64,000 nucleotides of DNA from Kribbella soli (GTDB lineage Bacteria > Actinomycetota > Actinomycetes > Propionibacteriales > Kribbellaceae): positions 558,001 to 622,000 of the forward strand of contig NZ_SJJZ01000003.1 of assembly GCF_004331345.1 (NCBI RefSeq), written 5' to 3'. Below are positions 25,747 through 33,595 of this stretch, piece after piece. Every line of letters begins with the position of its first letter. Positions within the stretch are counted from its first letter, which is position 1. Both the position numbers and the translations under genes were made by a program. Under the pieces are notes generated by a model that saw nothing but the letters and a program-made list of their open reading frames with translations, was not told where the DNA came from and did not search any database.

Positions 25747-26652
25747 TTACCCAGCGGCGACCGTCGCGCGGCGGTAGGCCTCGGCGAAGGCTTCGTCCGC
25801 GGGGACGTCGACGTCAGGGACGACGCCGGTGCCTTCCCAGTTGGTCCCGGAGATCTGGTTGACCGAACGCACCACCGGCACGGTCGCCTCCAGCTGATCG
25901 TGCAGCTTGAAGCCCTGGCGCGGGTGCGCGCCGCCGCGCGTCCGCTCTCCGACGACCACCGCTCGCTTGAGTTGCTGCAGGTCGTACGCCAGCTCTTCAC
26001 CGCCGGAGAAGGTCGCCGAGCTGGTCAGCACCCAGATCGGCTTGGTGCCACCGAAGCGCGGCCCCGGCACGTACGACGTGGTCCAGAACTGCCGCGTCGT
26101 CCCGTCGCCCGGACAGACCAGATCCTGCAGATGGATCGGTTCGCCGGCGTCGAACAGGTGGCTGCAGACGAAGGCGACCTGATCGGGCGACCCGCCCACG
26201 CAGCGGCGCAGGTCGAGGATCAGCGCGTCCGCCGACGCGAGCAGCGTCATCGCGGCGGTCAGTGCCGCACCCGCGTGGGCAGGGTCGTACAGCATCGGCC
26301 GGATCTCCAGCAGGCCGACGTTCCCGTCCAGTCGTTCGACCCGCGTCACCCCGCCGGCGTCGCGCTCGGCAAACCGGCGCCAATGTGCTTCCTCGGCCAC
26401 CGGGTCGGTCTCGTCCGGCGGCCCGTCGGGGTGGAACTTGAGCCGCAGGTGCTTGTCGCCGTTGCCGAGTTGCAGGTCGGCCGTGACCCGCTCGGCCAGC
26501 TGCTCCGGCGCCTCGAGGTCGTCGTACCGGCCCTCGGCGGTCGCTGCGGCGAGCCGGTTCGCGACCTCGGCGCCGACCTCCGGAAAGACGTAGTGCTCGG
26601 CGACCAGTGCGCCCAGCCGGTCGATGACGATCCTGATCTCTTCGGTGTGCAT
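25747..26652 (-). CDS. S41-family (tail-specific/IRBP-like) serine peptidase
   Basis: 301 residues. N-terminal helical region (VIDRLGALVAEHYVFPEVGA) as in retinol-binding/Tsp-like S41 proteins, core GNVGLLEIRPM and ALILDLRRCVGGSPDQV, and the nucleophile serine in TSSATFSGGEELAY. No signal peptide or PDZ domain is evident, so a cytoplasmic peptidase of the short type. It interrupts the normally contiguous ftsZ-pgeF pair and is divergent from the ArsR-type gene 57 bp away, its likely regulator. Substrate unknown. Confidence 0.85.
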   Translation of the reverse strand: MHTEEIRIVIDRLGALVAEHYVFPEVGAEVANRLAAATAEGRYDDLEAPEQLAERVTADLQLGNGDKHLRLKFHPDGPPDETDPVAEEAHWRRFAERDAGGVTRVERLDGNVGLLEIRPMLYDPAHAGAALTAAMTLLASADALILDLRRCVGGSPDQVAFVCSHLFDAGEPIHLQDLVCPGDGTTRQFWTTSYVPGPRFGGTKPIWVLTSSATFSGGEELAYDLQQLKRAVVVGERTRGGAHPRQGFKLHDQLEATVPVVRSVNQISGTNWEGTGVVPDVDVPADEAFAEAYRRATVAAG

Positions 26653-26674
26653 GACCAGGAGTAGAGCAGGCGGA

Positions 26675-26689
26675 TTGACAAAGTGTCAA
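26675..26689. promoter_or_regulatory. Palindromic operator / -35 between S41 peptidase and ArsR-type genes
   Basis: TTGACA-AAG-TGTCAA, perfect 6-bp arms. The left half equals a consensus -35 box; the rightward start codon at 26710 is at the distance expected of a leaderless start. The ArsR-type protein probably binds here. Confidence 0.6.
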
Positions 26690-26709
26690 GAATTCTCGAC
26701 GCTTGATCC

Positions 26710-27234
26710 ATGGCCGAGATCATCGATCACCTGGACGTGTCGAGTGCTGCGCAGTTCAAGGCGCTCGGGCACCCGCTGCGGCACCGCTTGCTGTTCGCAC
26801 TCGGGCAGGAGGCGGCCACGATCAGCCAACTGGCCGCCGCGCTCGGGACGGCGAAAGGCAACGTCGCCCATCACCTGGGCGTGCTCCGCGACGCCGGGAT
26901 GGTGCACGTGGCCGAGACGCGGCAGGTGCGGGGCGGGACCGAGCAGTACTACCGACGGTCGGTGCGGCGGTTCGGCTTCACCGGTGAAGGCGCGCGAGCG
27001 AACAACACCGTCGCGCTACAGGCGGTCGCAGCCGACCTGGAGACCGCCGACCCGGACCCGATGTTCACGGTGCGGAACCTCCGGCTGACCGCAGCTCAGG
27101 CGGAGGAACTCACCGCGACGCTGCAGCAGATGGCCGACGACCTCGCCGACGCAGGCCCCGGAGAGTCGCGGTACGGCGTCGTCGTGTCCGTCTACCGTCC
27201 TCGCCAGGCCACAACGCCTGGCGAGGGCAGCTGA
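26710..27234 (+). CDS. ArsR-type winged-helix transcriptional regulator
   Basis: 174 residues. Winged helix near the N-terminus: FKALGHPLRHRLLFALGQEA, recognition region ISQLAAALGTAKGNVAHHLG, then VLRDAGMVHVAETRQVRGGT. The longer C-terminal half (LTAAQAEELTATLQQMADDL) resembles HTH_20-type regulators. No cysteine metal site is seen. It is divergent from the S41 peptidase, with the TTGACA-AAG-TGTCAA palindrome between them, and convergent with ftsZ with one base between stop codons. ATG at 26710 is probably leaderless. Confidence 0.88.
   Translation: MAEIIDHLDVSSAAQFKALGHPLRHRLLFALGQEAATISQLAAALGTAKGNVAHHLGVLRDAGMVHVAETRQVRGGTEQYYRRSVRRFGFTGEGARANNTVALQAVAADLETADPDPMFTVRNLRLTAAQAEELTATLQQMADDLADAGPGESRYGVVVSVYRPRQATTPGEGS
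27200..27225. terminator. Hairpin inside the 3' end of the ArsR-type gene
   Basis: Perfect 10-bp arms CTCGCCAGGC (27200-27209) and GCCTGGCGAG (27216-27225) with loop CACAAC. It lies within coding sequence, 7 bp before the stop, and 11 bp beyond the ftsZ stop on the other strand, so it can serve both convergent genes. Confidence 0.6.
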
Positions 27235-27235
27235 C

Positions 27236-28843
27236 CTACTTCAGGAAGTCCGGGATGTCGAGGTCTTCCTCGGGCTCTGCCTTCTTCGGCTTGACCGGCT
27301 GACTCGGCTGAGCCGTCTGACCGGCCTGACCCGTACCAGCGTTGCTCGGGCCGTGGGTGGGCCAGGAGTGCTGGGTCGACGGTGAGGCAGGGGTGTGCGG
27401 AGCGGGCTGCGCCGACTGCTGGCCGGACTGCACCGTGCGGACGCCGTCACCCGCCTGCGGGCGTGCGGAGTTCGTCGTCCCGGCACCGGGCCGCGGCTCG
27501 GTCGGTGCGGGCACCGGCACCGTGTCGTCGGTCGGGGTGGCCGGGTTGCCGGGCGTCACGCCCGACGGCTGGCCGGCACCTGGCTGCGGCTGCCCTGCAC
27601 CCTGAGCGGCTCCGGGAGCACCCTGCTGGCTCGCCCCTGGCTGACCGGAAGGCTGACCACCCGGGACCTGGCCGGACTGGGTCTGGCTGCCGGAGAACTG
27701 ACCACCGGACTGATGTCCTCCGCCCGGCTGTCCCCCACCTGGCTGTCCGCCCGACGGGCCGCCGGTGGCGGGCTGGCCGGACTGCTGGCCTGCCGGTGGT
27801 GTCGTGCCGCCGGCCATCGGCGCCGAGTAGCTCTGCGACGACGGGCGGGACGACGGTGGCCGGGCCTGGTTCATCGCCTGCTCGCGGCGTTTCGGCATCC
27901 CGCCGTCGAACCCGGCCGCGATCACCGTGACCCGCACCTCGTCGCCGAGGGCGTCGTCGATGACCGCGCCGAAGATGATGTTCGCGTCCGAGTGCGCGGA
28001 CTCCGAGACCAGCTGGGCCGCCTCGTTGATCTCGAACAGGCCGAGATCGGACCCGCCGGCGATCGACAGCAGCACACCGTGCGCACCCTCGATACTTGCC
28101 TCCAGCAACGGCGAGGAGATGGCCGCCTCGGCGGCCGCGACCGCACGGTCCTCGCCACGCGACGAGCCGATACCCATCAGCGCCGAGCCGGCGTTCGACA
28201 TGACCGCCTTGACGTCGGCGAAGTCCACGTTGATCAGGCCGGGCGTGGTGATCAGGTCGGTGATACCGGAAACACCCTGCAGCAGCACCTGGTCGGCCTG
28301 CTTGAACGCGTCCAGCACGGACACGGCGCGGTCGGAGATGGTCAGCAGCCGGTCGTTCGGGATGACGATCAGGGTGTCGACTTCTTCACGAAGGGCGGCG
28401 ATGCCCTCCTCGGCCTGGGTCGCACGGCGCTTGCCCTCGAACGAGAACGGCCGCGTCACCACACCGATCGTCAGCGCACCGAGCGAGCGCGCGATCCGGG
28501 ACACCACCGGCGCGCCACCGGTGCCGGTGCCGCCACCCTCGCCCGCGGTGACGAAGACCATGTCGGCGCCCTTGAGCGCCTCCTCGATCTCCTCCCCGTG
28601 GTCCTCGGCGGCCTTCTTCCCGATCGCCGGGTTCGCGCCGGCGCCGAGGCCCCGGGTCTCCTCCCGGCCGATGTCGAGCTTGACGTCCGCGTCGCTCATC
28701 AGCAGCGCCTGGGCGTCGGTGTTGATGGCGATGAACTCCACGCCCTTCAACCCGTGCTCGATCATCCGGTTGACGGCGTTCACGCCGCCGCCGCCGATAC
28801 CGACGACCTTGATGAGTGCCAGGTAGTTCTGCGGTGCCGCCAC
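27236..28843 (-). CDS. ftsZ: Cell division GTPase FtsZ with very long C-terminal linker
   Basis: 535 residues. Tubulin-like GTPase: GTP signature GGGTGTG at 103-109 and T7 loop NVDFADVK at about 205-212, core ending near residue 316. About 200 residues of Gln, Gly, Pro and Ser-rich linker follow, then the conserved tail peptide EDLDIPDFLK that binds SepF and other partners. The GTG at 28843 has GAGAGG upstream; the longer in-frame start at 28900 is rejected. A conserved-looking TTGACA element lies upstream at 28918-28923. Convergent with the ArsR-type gene rather than followed by pgeF directly. Confidence 0.97.
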   Translation of the reverse strand: MAAPQNYLALIKVVGIGGGGVNAVNRMIEHGLKGVEFIAINTDAQALLMSDADVKLDIGREETRGLGAGANPAIGKKAAEDHGEEIEEALKGADMVFVTAGEGGGTGTGGAPVVSRIARSLGALTIGVVTRPFSFEGKRRATQAEEGIAALREEVDTLIVIPNDRLLTISDRAVSVLDAFKQADQVLLQGVSGITDLITTPGLINVDFADVKAVMSNAGSALMGIGSSRGEDRAVAAAEAAISSPLLEASIEGAHGVLLSIAGGSDLGLFEINEAAQLVSESAHSDANIIFGAVIDDALGDEVRVTVIAAGFDGGMPKRREQAMNQARPPSSRPSSQSYSAPMAGGTTPPAGQQSGQPATGGPSGGQPGGGQPGGGHQSGGQFSGSQTQSGQVPGGQPSGQPGASQQGAPGAAQGAGQPQPGAGQPSGVTPGNPATPTDDTVPVPAPTEPRPGAGTTNSARPQAGDGVRTVQSGQQSAQPAPHTPASPSTQHSWPTHGPSNAGTGQAGQTAQPSQPVKPKKAEPEEDLDIPDFLK

Positions 28844-28893
28844 GTCCGCGCCTCTCGCCTCGTTCGTTTCCCGTTGTCCAGCGAAAAGACTGA

Positions 28894-28923
28894 ACCTCAA
28901 GTGGATGCTTAGACTTATGTCAA
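28894..28923 (-). promoter_or_regulatory. Putative ftsZ promoter
   Basis: On the minus strand TTGACA (28923-28918) is followed after 18 bp by TGAGGT (28899-28894). The first element is consensus, the second weak. It sits in the 159-bp ftsQ-ftsZ gap, where actinobacteria usually carry ftsZ promoters. Confidence 0.45.
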
Positions 28924-29002
28924 CTTTAGATTACGTCGCACGCTACGGGACGGCTTCTGGCGATGTCCACGCGCCTCGCCGCCCGTACCGCGATGTGATC
29001 CG

Positions 29003-29743
29003 TCACCGCTTTTCCCCTTTGGTGACAGGAAGATCGGGCGCCGAGACGTCGTACACCTTCGCCTGCCGCTTCATCAGCACGCTGAGTACCTCGGCCTTGC
29101 GCTCGCTGTCATCGGAACTACCCCAAACGACCTTCACGCCGGAGCTGAGGTTGAGGGTGATCGAGTCCGGCGACGCTGCCGAGATCGATCCCACCTGCGC
29201 CCGCAGCGTGTCCGGAAGGGCCGCCGACACCGTCACCACCGAGTGGATCGTGACGTCGCGCCGAACCCCGGTCACCTTCGCCTCCGGCAGCCCGGCCGGC
29301 CGGTCCGGAACCGTCCGGTACGTCGTACCGGTCGCGTCCACCAACTCGTACCGCGAGCCGTCGGTGACCACCACGACCGGGACCCGCTCGGTGACGACGA
29401 TCACGATCTTGCGCGGCCACGCCCGCGTCACCTGCGCGTCCGCCACCGCCGGAATCGTGCGCACCCGCTCCGCGATCGACCGCAGGTCCACCTTCGCCAA
29501 CGGCGTACCCGTCGGCGCGGCCGCGACCTGCTCGATCGTTGCCACCGGCACCGTGTCGGCACCGCTGATCCGGACCCCGGAGACCGCGAACGCGGAGGAG
29601 AAGTAGAACAGCCAGACGACCAGACCGGCCAGCACGACCAGTCCGCCGCCGACGGCCCAGGGCAACCAGCTCCGCCACCGCACCAGCCGTTGCCGGCGCG
29701 CGAACTTCTGCTGTGCCCGAGCCAGATCGACGCTCTGGCTCAT
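29003..29743 (-). CDS. ftsQ: Cell division protein FtsQ
   Basis: 246 residues. Divisome protein linking FtsB/FtsL. Cytoplasmic basic start, one transmembrane helix (LPWAVGGGLVVLAGLVVWLF), POTRA domain (AVSGVRISGADTVPVATIEQ, then PLAKVDLRSIAERVRTIPAV), and beta domain with the conserved WPRKIVIVVTERVPVVVV. Lies 18 bp after murC in the same direction; ftsZ follows after 159 bp. Length matches actinobacterial FtsQ. Confidence 0.93.
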   Translation of the reverse strand: MSQSVDLARAQQKFARRQRLVRWRSWLPWAVGGGLVVLAGLVVWLFYFSSAFAVSGVRISGADTVPVATIEQVAAAPTGTPLAKVDLRSIAERVRTIPAVADAQVTRAWPRKIVIVVTERVPVVVVTDGSRYELVDATGTTYRTVPDRPAGLPEAKVTGVRRDVTIHSVVTVSAALPDTLRAQVGSISAASPDSITLNLSSGVKVVWGSSDDSERKAEVLSVLMKRQAKVYDVSAPDLPVTKGEKR

Positions 29744-29761
29744 TCAACAAACCCCACCCTT

Positions 29762-31222
29762 TTACTCCACCACAGGTACCGGCATTGCCTCGGAAGGCTC
29801 GCGGGCGGCAGCGCGTTCGGCCAGCAAACCAACGACTTCCGGGCCGATCAGGGTCACGTCGCCCGCGCCCAGCGTCACCACCAGGTCGCCCGCTTGGGCG
29901 AGGTCCGTGACCAGCTGCGGTACGGCGGACCACGACGGCTCGAACCGCACCTGCTCGGGTTTCAGCGGCACGTGGTTCGCGATCAGGGCGCCGGTGACAC
30001 CGGGCTCCGGGTCCTCGCGGGCCGCGAAGACGTCCATCACCACGACCTCGTCGGCCAGCGCCAGCGCTTCGGAGAACTCGGTCGCGAAGATCCGGGTCCG
30101 GCTGAACAGATGCGGCTGGAAGCACGCGATCACGCGCCCCTCCCCCGCCACCTGGCGCGCCGCGGTCAGGTCGACGGCGAGCTCGGTCGGGTGGTGCGCG
30201 TACGAGTCGAACACCCGCACGCCGTCCTCGAGACCCTTGAACTCGAACCGCCGGCCGGTGCCGGTGAACGACGCCAGTCCCTCGGCCAGGTCGGCCGCGG
30301 AGAACCCGAGCCCGAGCCCGACGGTCAGGGCCGCCGACGCGTTCAGCGCGTTGTGCTTGCCGGCCTGCTGCAACTGCACGATCGGCAGCTTGCGCCCGCG
30401 GTACACCGGCACGAACGACTGCGTCGCCCCGGTCGCGGTGATCTCGGTGACGTGCAGGTCCGCGTCGTCGGCCTCGCCGTACGTCCGGACGTCGATCCCG
30501 CGGTCCCGCGCGTACGACGCCAGCGCCCGGGCGCCCGCGTCGTCCTGGCACATCACCATGAAGCCGCCGGGCAGGACTCGTCCGCAGAACTCCTCGAACG
30601 CCTTCCGGTAGCTGGCCTCGTCGCCGTAGTTGTCCAGGTGGTCCGGCTCGACCGACGTGACGATCGACACCTCGGGCGCATAGGTCAGGAACGACTTGTC
30701 CGACTCGTCCGCCTCGGCGACGAACAGGTCGCCGGTCCCGTCGTGGGCGTTCGACCCGGACTCGTTCAGGTTGCCGCCGATCGCGTACGACGGGTCCGCG
30801 GCGCAGTGCTGCAGCGCGACGGTCAGCATCGACGTGGTCGTGGTCTTGCCGTGCGTGCCGGCGACCGCGAGCGTCCGGCGGCCGACCATCACCGACGCGA
30901 GCGCGGCGGCCCGGGGCAGGATCGGGATCCCGGCCGCGCGGGCGGCGACCACCTCGGGGTTGGTCTCGCGGATCGCGGTCGACACGACCACGGTGTCGGC
31001 GTCCTTCACGTGCTCGCCGGCGTGACCGACCCAGCAGGTCGCGCCGAGCGCGCGGAGCGCGGCGAGCACCTTGCCGTCCTTGGCGTCCGAGCCGGACACC
31101 TCGATCCCGCGCGACGCCATGATCCGGGCGATCCCGGACATGCCGGCGCCGCCGATTCCTACGAAGTGCACCCTGCCCAGCTTCTCGGCCGGTAGCAGCG
31201 TGTCAGGTGCGGTGACGATCAC
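29762..31222 (-). CDS. murC: UDP-N-acetylmuramate--L-alanine ligase
   Basis: 486 residues. First Mur ligase, adding L-Ala to UDP-MurNAc in the cytoplasm. Rossmann start VHFVGIGGAGMSGIARIM, ATP loop AGTHGKTTTTSM, then FVAEADESDKSFL and VEPDHLDNYGD in the central domain. GTG start overlapping the murG stop (GTGA), indicating translational coupling. Standard length and complete motifs. Confidence 0.96.
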   Translation of the reverse strand: MIVTAPDTLLPAEKLGRVHFVGIGGAGMSGIARIMASRGIEVSGSDAKDGKVLAALRALGATCWVGHAGEHVKDADTVVVSTAIRETNPEVVAARAAGIPILPRAAALASVMVGRRTLAVAGTHGKTTTTSMLTVALQHCAADPSYAIGGNLNESGSNAHDGTGDLFVAEADESDKSFLTYAPEVSIVTSVEPDHLDNYGDEASYRKAFEEFCGRVLPGGFMVMCQDDAGARALASYARDRGIDVRTYGEADDADLHVTEITATGATQSFVPVYRGRKLPIVQLQQAGKHNALNASAALTVGLGLGFSAADLAEGLASFTGTGRRFEFKGLEDGVRVFDSYAHHPTELAVDLTAARQVAGEGRVIACFQPHLFSRTRIFATEFSEALALADEVVVMDVFAAREDPEPGVTGALIANHVPLKPEQVRFEPSWSAVPQLVTDLAQAGDLVVTLGAGDVTLIGPEVVGLLAERAAAREPSEAMPVPVVE

Positions 31223-32316
31223 GACGCAGACCTCACCACATCGAGGATGATCCGCGCCAATCGGTCGTCGGCGTCGGTCCGGATCACACCGGTCGCAGCT
31301 GTGGTCATGGCTGTCAGACGCTCGCGGTCGAGCAGAAGTTGCGGCACGTTCGCGCGCACCCAGTCAGGAGTCATCTCGGCGTTGTCGATCAGCACACCTC
31401 CACCCACGTCGACAACCGGCTTCGCGTTCAGTCTTTGCTCACCGTTACCGATCGGCAGCGGAACGTAGATCGCGGGCAGGCCGACACCGGACACCTCGGT
31501 GACCGTGTTCGCGCCAGAGCGGCAGACCACCAGGTCCGCGGCGGCGTACGCGAGGTCCATCCGGTCGACGTAGTTCAGTACGACGTACGGGAGCGGACCG
31601 GTCTGCGGTACCTCGAGGGTGTTCTTCGGGCCGATCGCGTGCAGCACCTGGATGCCGGCCGCCTGCAGGTCCGCGGCGGCGCCCGAGACCGACTCGTTGA
31701 TCCGCTGCGCGCCCTGCGAACCGCCGGTCACGAACAGCGTCGGGGCGTCCGGGTCGAGGCCGAAGAACTGCCGGGCCTCGGCGCGAAGTGCGGCCCGGTC
31801 CAGCGTCGAGATCGCCCGCCGGATCGGCAGCCCGACATACTCGGCGTGCGGCAGGTCGGTGCCCGGGAACGACGTCTTCACGTGCTGCGTGCAGTACCGG
31901 GCGGCGAACTTGTTCGCGATCCCCGGGACGGCGTTGCCCTCGTGCACCACGATCGGGGTCTTCCGCCGCCAGGCGGCGACGTACGCCGGGGTGGAGACGT
32001 AGCCGCCGAAGCCGACCAGGACGTCCGCCTTCGCCTCGTCGAGCACCTTCCGGGCCGCGCTCACCGAGGACAGCAGCTTCCCGGGAACAGCCAAGAGCGC
32101 GGGCGTGGGCTTGCGCGGTAGCGGCACCGGAGGGATCAGCTCCAGCCGGTACCCGGCCTCGGGGATCACGCGGGTCTCGAGGCCGCGCTCGGTCCCGAGG
32201 GCGATGATCTCGATCGTCGGGTCGATCCGGCGCAGGGCGTCTGCGGTGGCGATCAGGGGTGAGGTGTGGCCGGCGCTACCGCCACCGGCCAGAACGATGC
32301 TGGGCACAGCTTTCAA
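31219..32316 (-). CDS. murG: UDP-GlcNAc--lipid I N-acetylglucosaminyltransferase
   Basis: 365 residues. GT28 glycosyltransferase making lipid II on the inner membrane face. N-terminal SIVLAGGGSAGHTSPLIA loop, DVLVGFGGYVSTP, HEGNAVPGIANK, and C-terminal VTGGSQGAQRINE and CRSGANTVTEVSGVGLPAIY are all present. TTG start at 32316 supported by GGGAG upstream. Coupled to murC and 13 bp after ftsW. Confidence 0.96.
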   Translation of the reverse strand: MKAVPSIVLAGGGSAGHTSPLIATADALRRIDPTIEIIALGTERGLETRVIPEAGYRLELIPPVPLPRKPTPALLAVPGKLLSSVSAARKVLDEAKADVLVGFGGYVSTPAYVAAWRRKTPIVVHEGNAVPGIANKFAARYCTQHVKTSFPGTDLPHAEYVGLPIRRAISTLDRAALRAEARQFFGLDPDAPTLFVTGGSQGAQRINESVSGAAADLQAAGIQVLHAIGPKNTLEVPQTGPLPYVVLNYVDRMDLAYAAADLVVCRSGANTVTEVSGVGLPAIYVPLPIGNGEQRLNAKPVVDVGGGVLIDNAEMTPDWVRANVPQLLLDRERLTAMTTAATGVIRTDADDRLARIILDVVRSAS

Positions 32317-32329
32317 CGCTCCCGCGGGT

Positions 32330-33580
32330 TCATTTGTACGACATACGCCGCGAAGGCAACCAGCCGAAACGAGGACGCCGAGTCTCTTTCAGGGCGGCCT
32401 GCGCGCCGGGCTCGGCCTTCGCGAAGGACAGCAGCATGCCGATCGCGATCAGCGTCGGCAGCAGTGCGGAACCACCGTACGACAAAAGCGGGAGCGGGAT
32501 ACCCACGATGGGTAGCAGTCCGATCACGGCGCCGAGGTTGACCAGCGTCTGCGCCATGATCCAGATGGTGATCCCGGCCGCGGCGTAGCGGACGAACGGT
32601 TCGGTGTTCCGGGTCGCGATCCGCACCCCGGCGTAGGCCAGGGTGAGGAACAGGGCGAGTACGGTGAGCGACCCGACCAGGCCGAGCTCCTCACCGATCA
32701 CCGAGAAGATGAAGTCGGTGTGCGCCTCCGGCAGGTTGCTCCACTTCTGCCGGCTGTTGCCGATCCCGACGCCCCACCAGCCGCCGGTCGAGAGCGCGTA
32801 GAACGAGTGATACGCCTGCCAGCCGACGGTGGTCGGGTTCGCGAACGGGTCCAGGAACGACGTCACCCGGTCCAGGCGGTACTTCTCCGCGTTCACGAAG
32901 TACGTCGCGACCGCGCCGACCACGACGATGGTCGCGACGAACAGCCGGGTCGGCGCGCCGACGATCCAGATCATGCCGATCATCACGGCCATCAGCACGA
33001 GCGCCGTACCGAGGTCGTGCTGCCCGACCACCAGCGCGATCACCAGACCGCAGACCGGCACCATCGGGACCAGCAGATGCTTCCACTGGGTGAGCAGTTT
33101 CTCCTTGCGTGCGTACAGGTCCGCGCACCACATCACCATCGCCAGCTTGGCGAACTCACTCGGCTGGATCTGCAGCGGTCCGCCGAGGTTCAGCCAGTTG
33201 GTGTTGCCGTTGACGCCGACACCGAGACCAGGGATGTACGTCAGCACCAGCAGGAACATCGACCCGAGCAGCGCGACGTACGCGAGCATCCGGAAGTGCC
33301 GCGGTGTCATCCGCGAGGCGACGTACGCCATCGGCAGACCGACGCCGACCCAGATCAACTGCCGGACGAAGATCGTGTAGCTGTTCCCGTTGACGCGCAG
33401 CGACAGCACGCTGGACGCCGACAGCACCATCATCAGGCCGAGCACCAGCAGCAGGCCGGTCGCCCCGAGCACGATGTGGTACGACGTCAGCGGCCGGTCG
33501 AGCACGTCCTTGATCGCAGCGATCCAGGCGCGTTCGCTGGTCTGCTTCTTCCGCTCCGGCTGATCCGCGATCGACGTCAC
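32330..33580 (-). CDS. ftsW: SEDS peptidoglycan polymerase FtsW
   Basis: 416 residues, ten hydrophobic helices. SEDS glycosyltransferase working with FtsI at the septum. Conserved NTNWLNLGGPLQIQPSEFAK, VGQHDLGTALVL, and FIFSVIGEELG-containing loops are visible; the catalytic aspartate of SEDS proteins corresponds to that in GQHDLG-type segments or nearby, not assigned with certainty. GTG start with GGAGGTGAT upstream. 15 bp after murD. Confidence 0.95.
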   Translation of the reverse strand: MTSIADQPERKKQTSERAWIAAIKDVLDRPLTSYHIVLGATGLLLVLGLMMVLSASSVLSLRVNGNSYTIFVRQLIWVGVGLPMAYVASRMTPRHFRMLAYVALLGSMFLLVLTYIPGLGVGVNGNTNWLNLGGPLQIQPSEFAKLAMVMWCADLYARKEKLLTQWKHLLVPMVPVCGLVIALVVGQHDLGTALVLMAVMIGMIWIVGAPTRLFVATIVVVGAVATYFVNAEKYRLDRVTSFLDPFANPTTVGWQAYHSFYALSTGGWWGVGIGNSRQKWSNLPEAHTDFIFSVIGEELGLVGSLTVLALFLTLAYAGVRIATRNTEPFVRYAAAGITIWIMAQTLVNLGAVIGLLPIVGIPLPLLSYGGSALLPTLIAIGMLLSFAKAEPGAQAALKETRRPRFGWLPSRRMSYK

Positions 33581-33595
33581 GCGATCACCTCCGGA

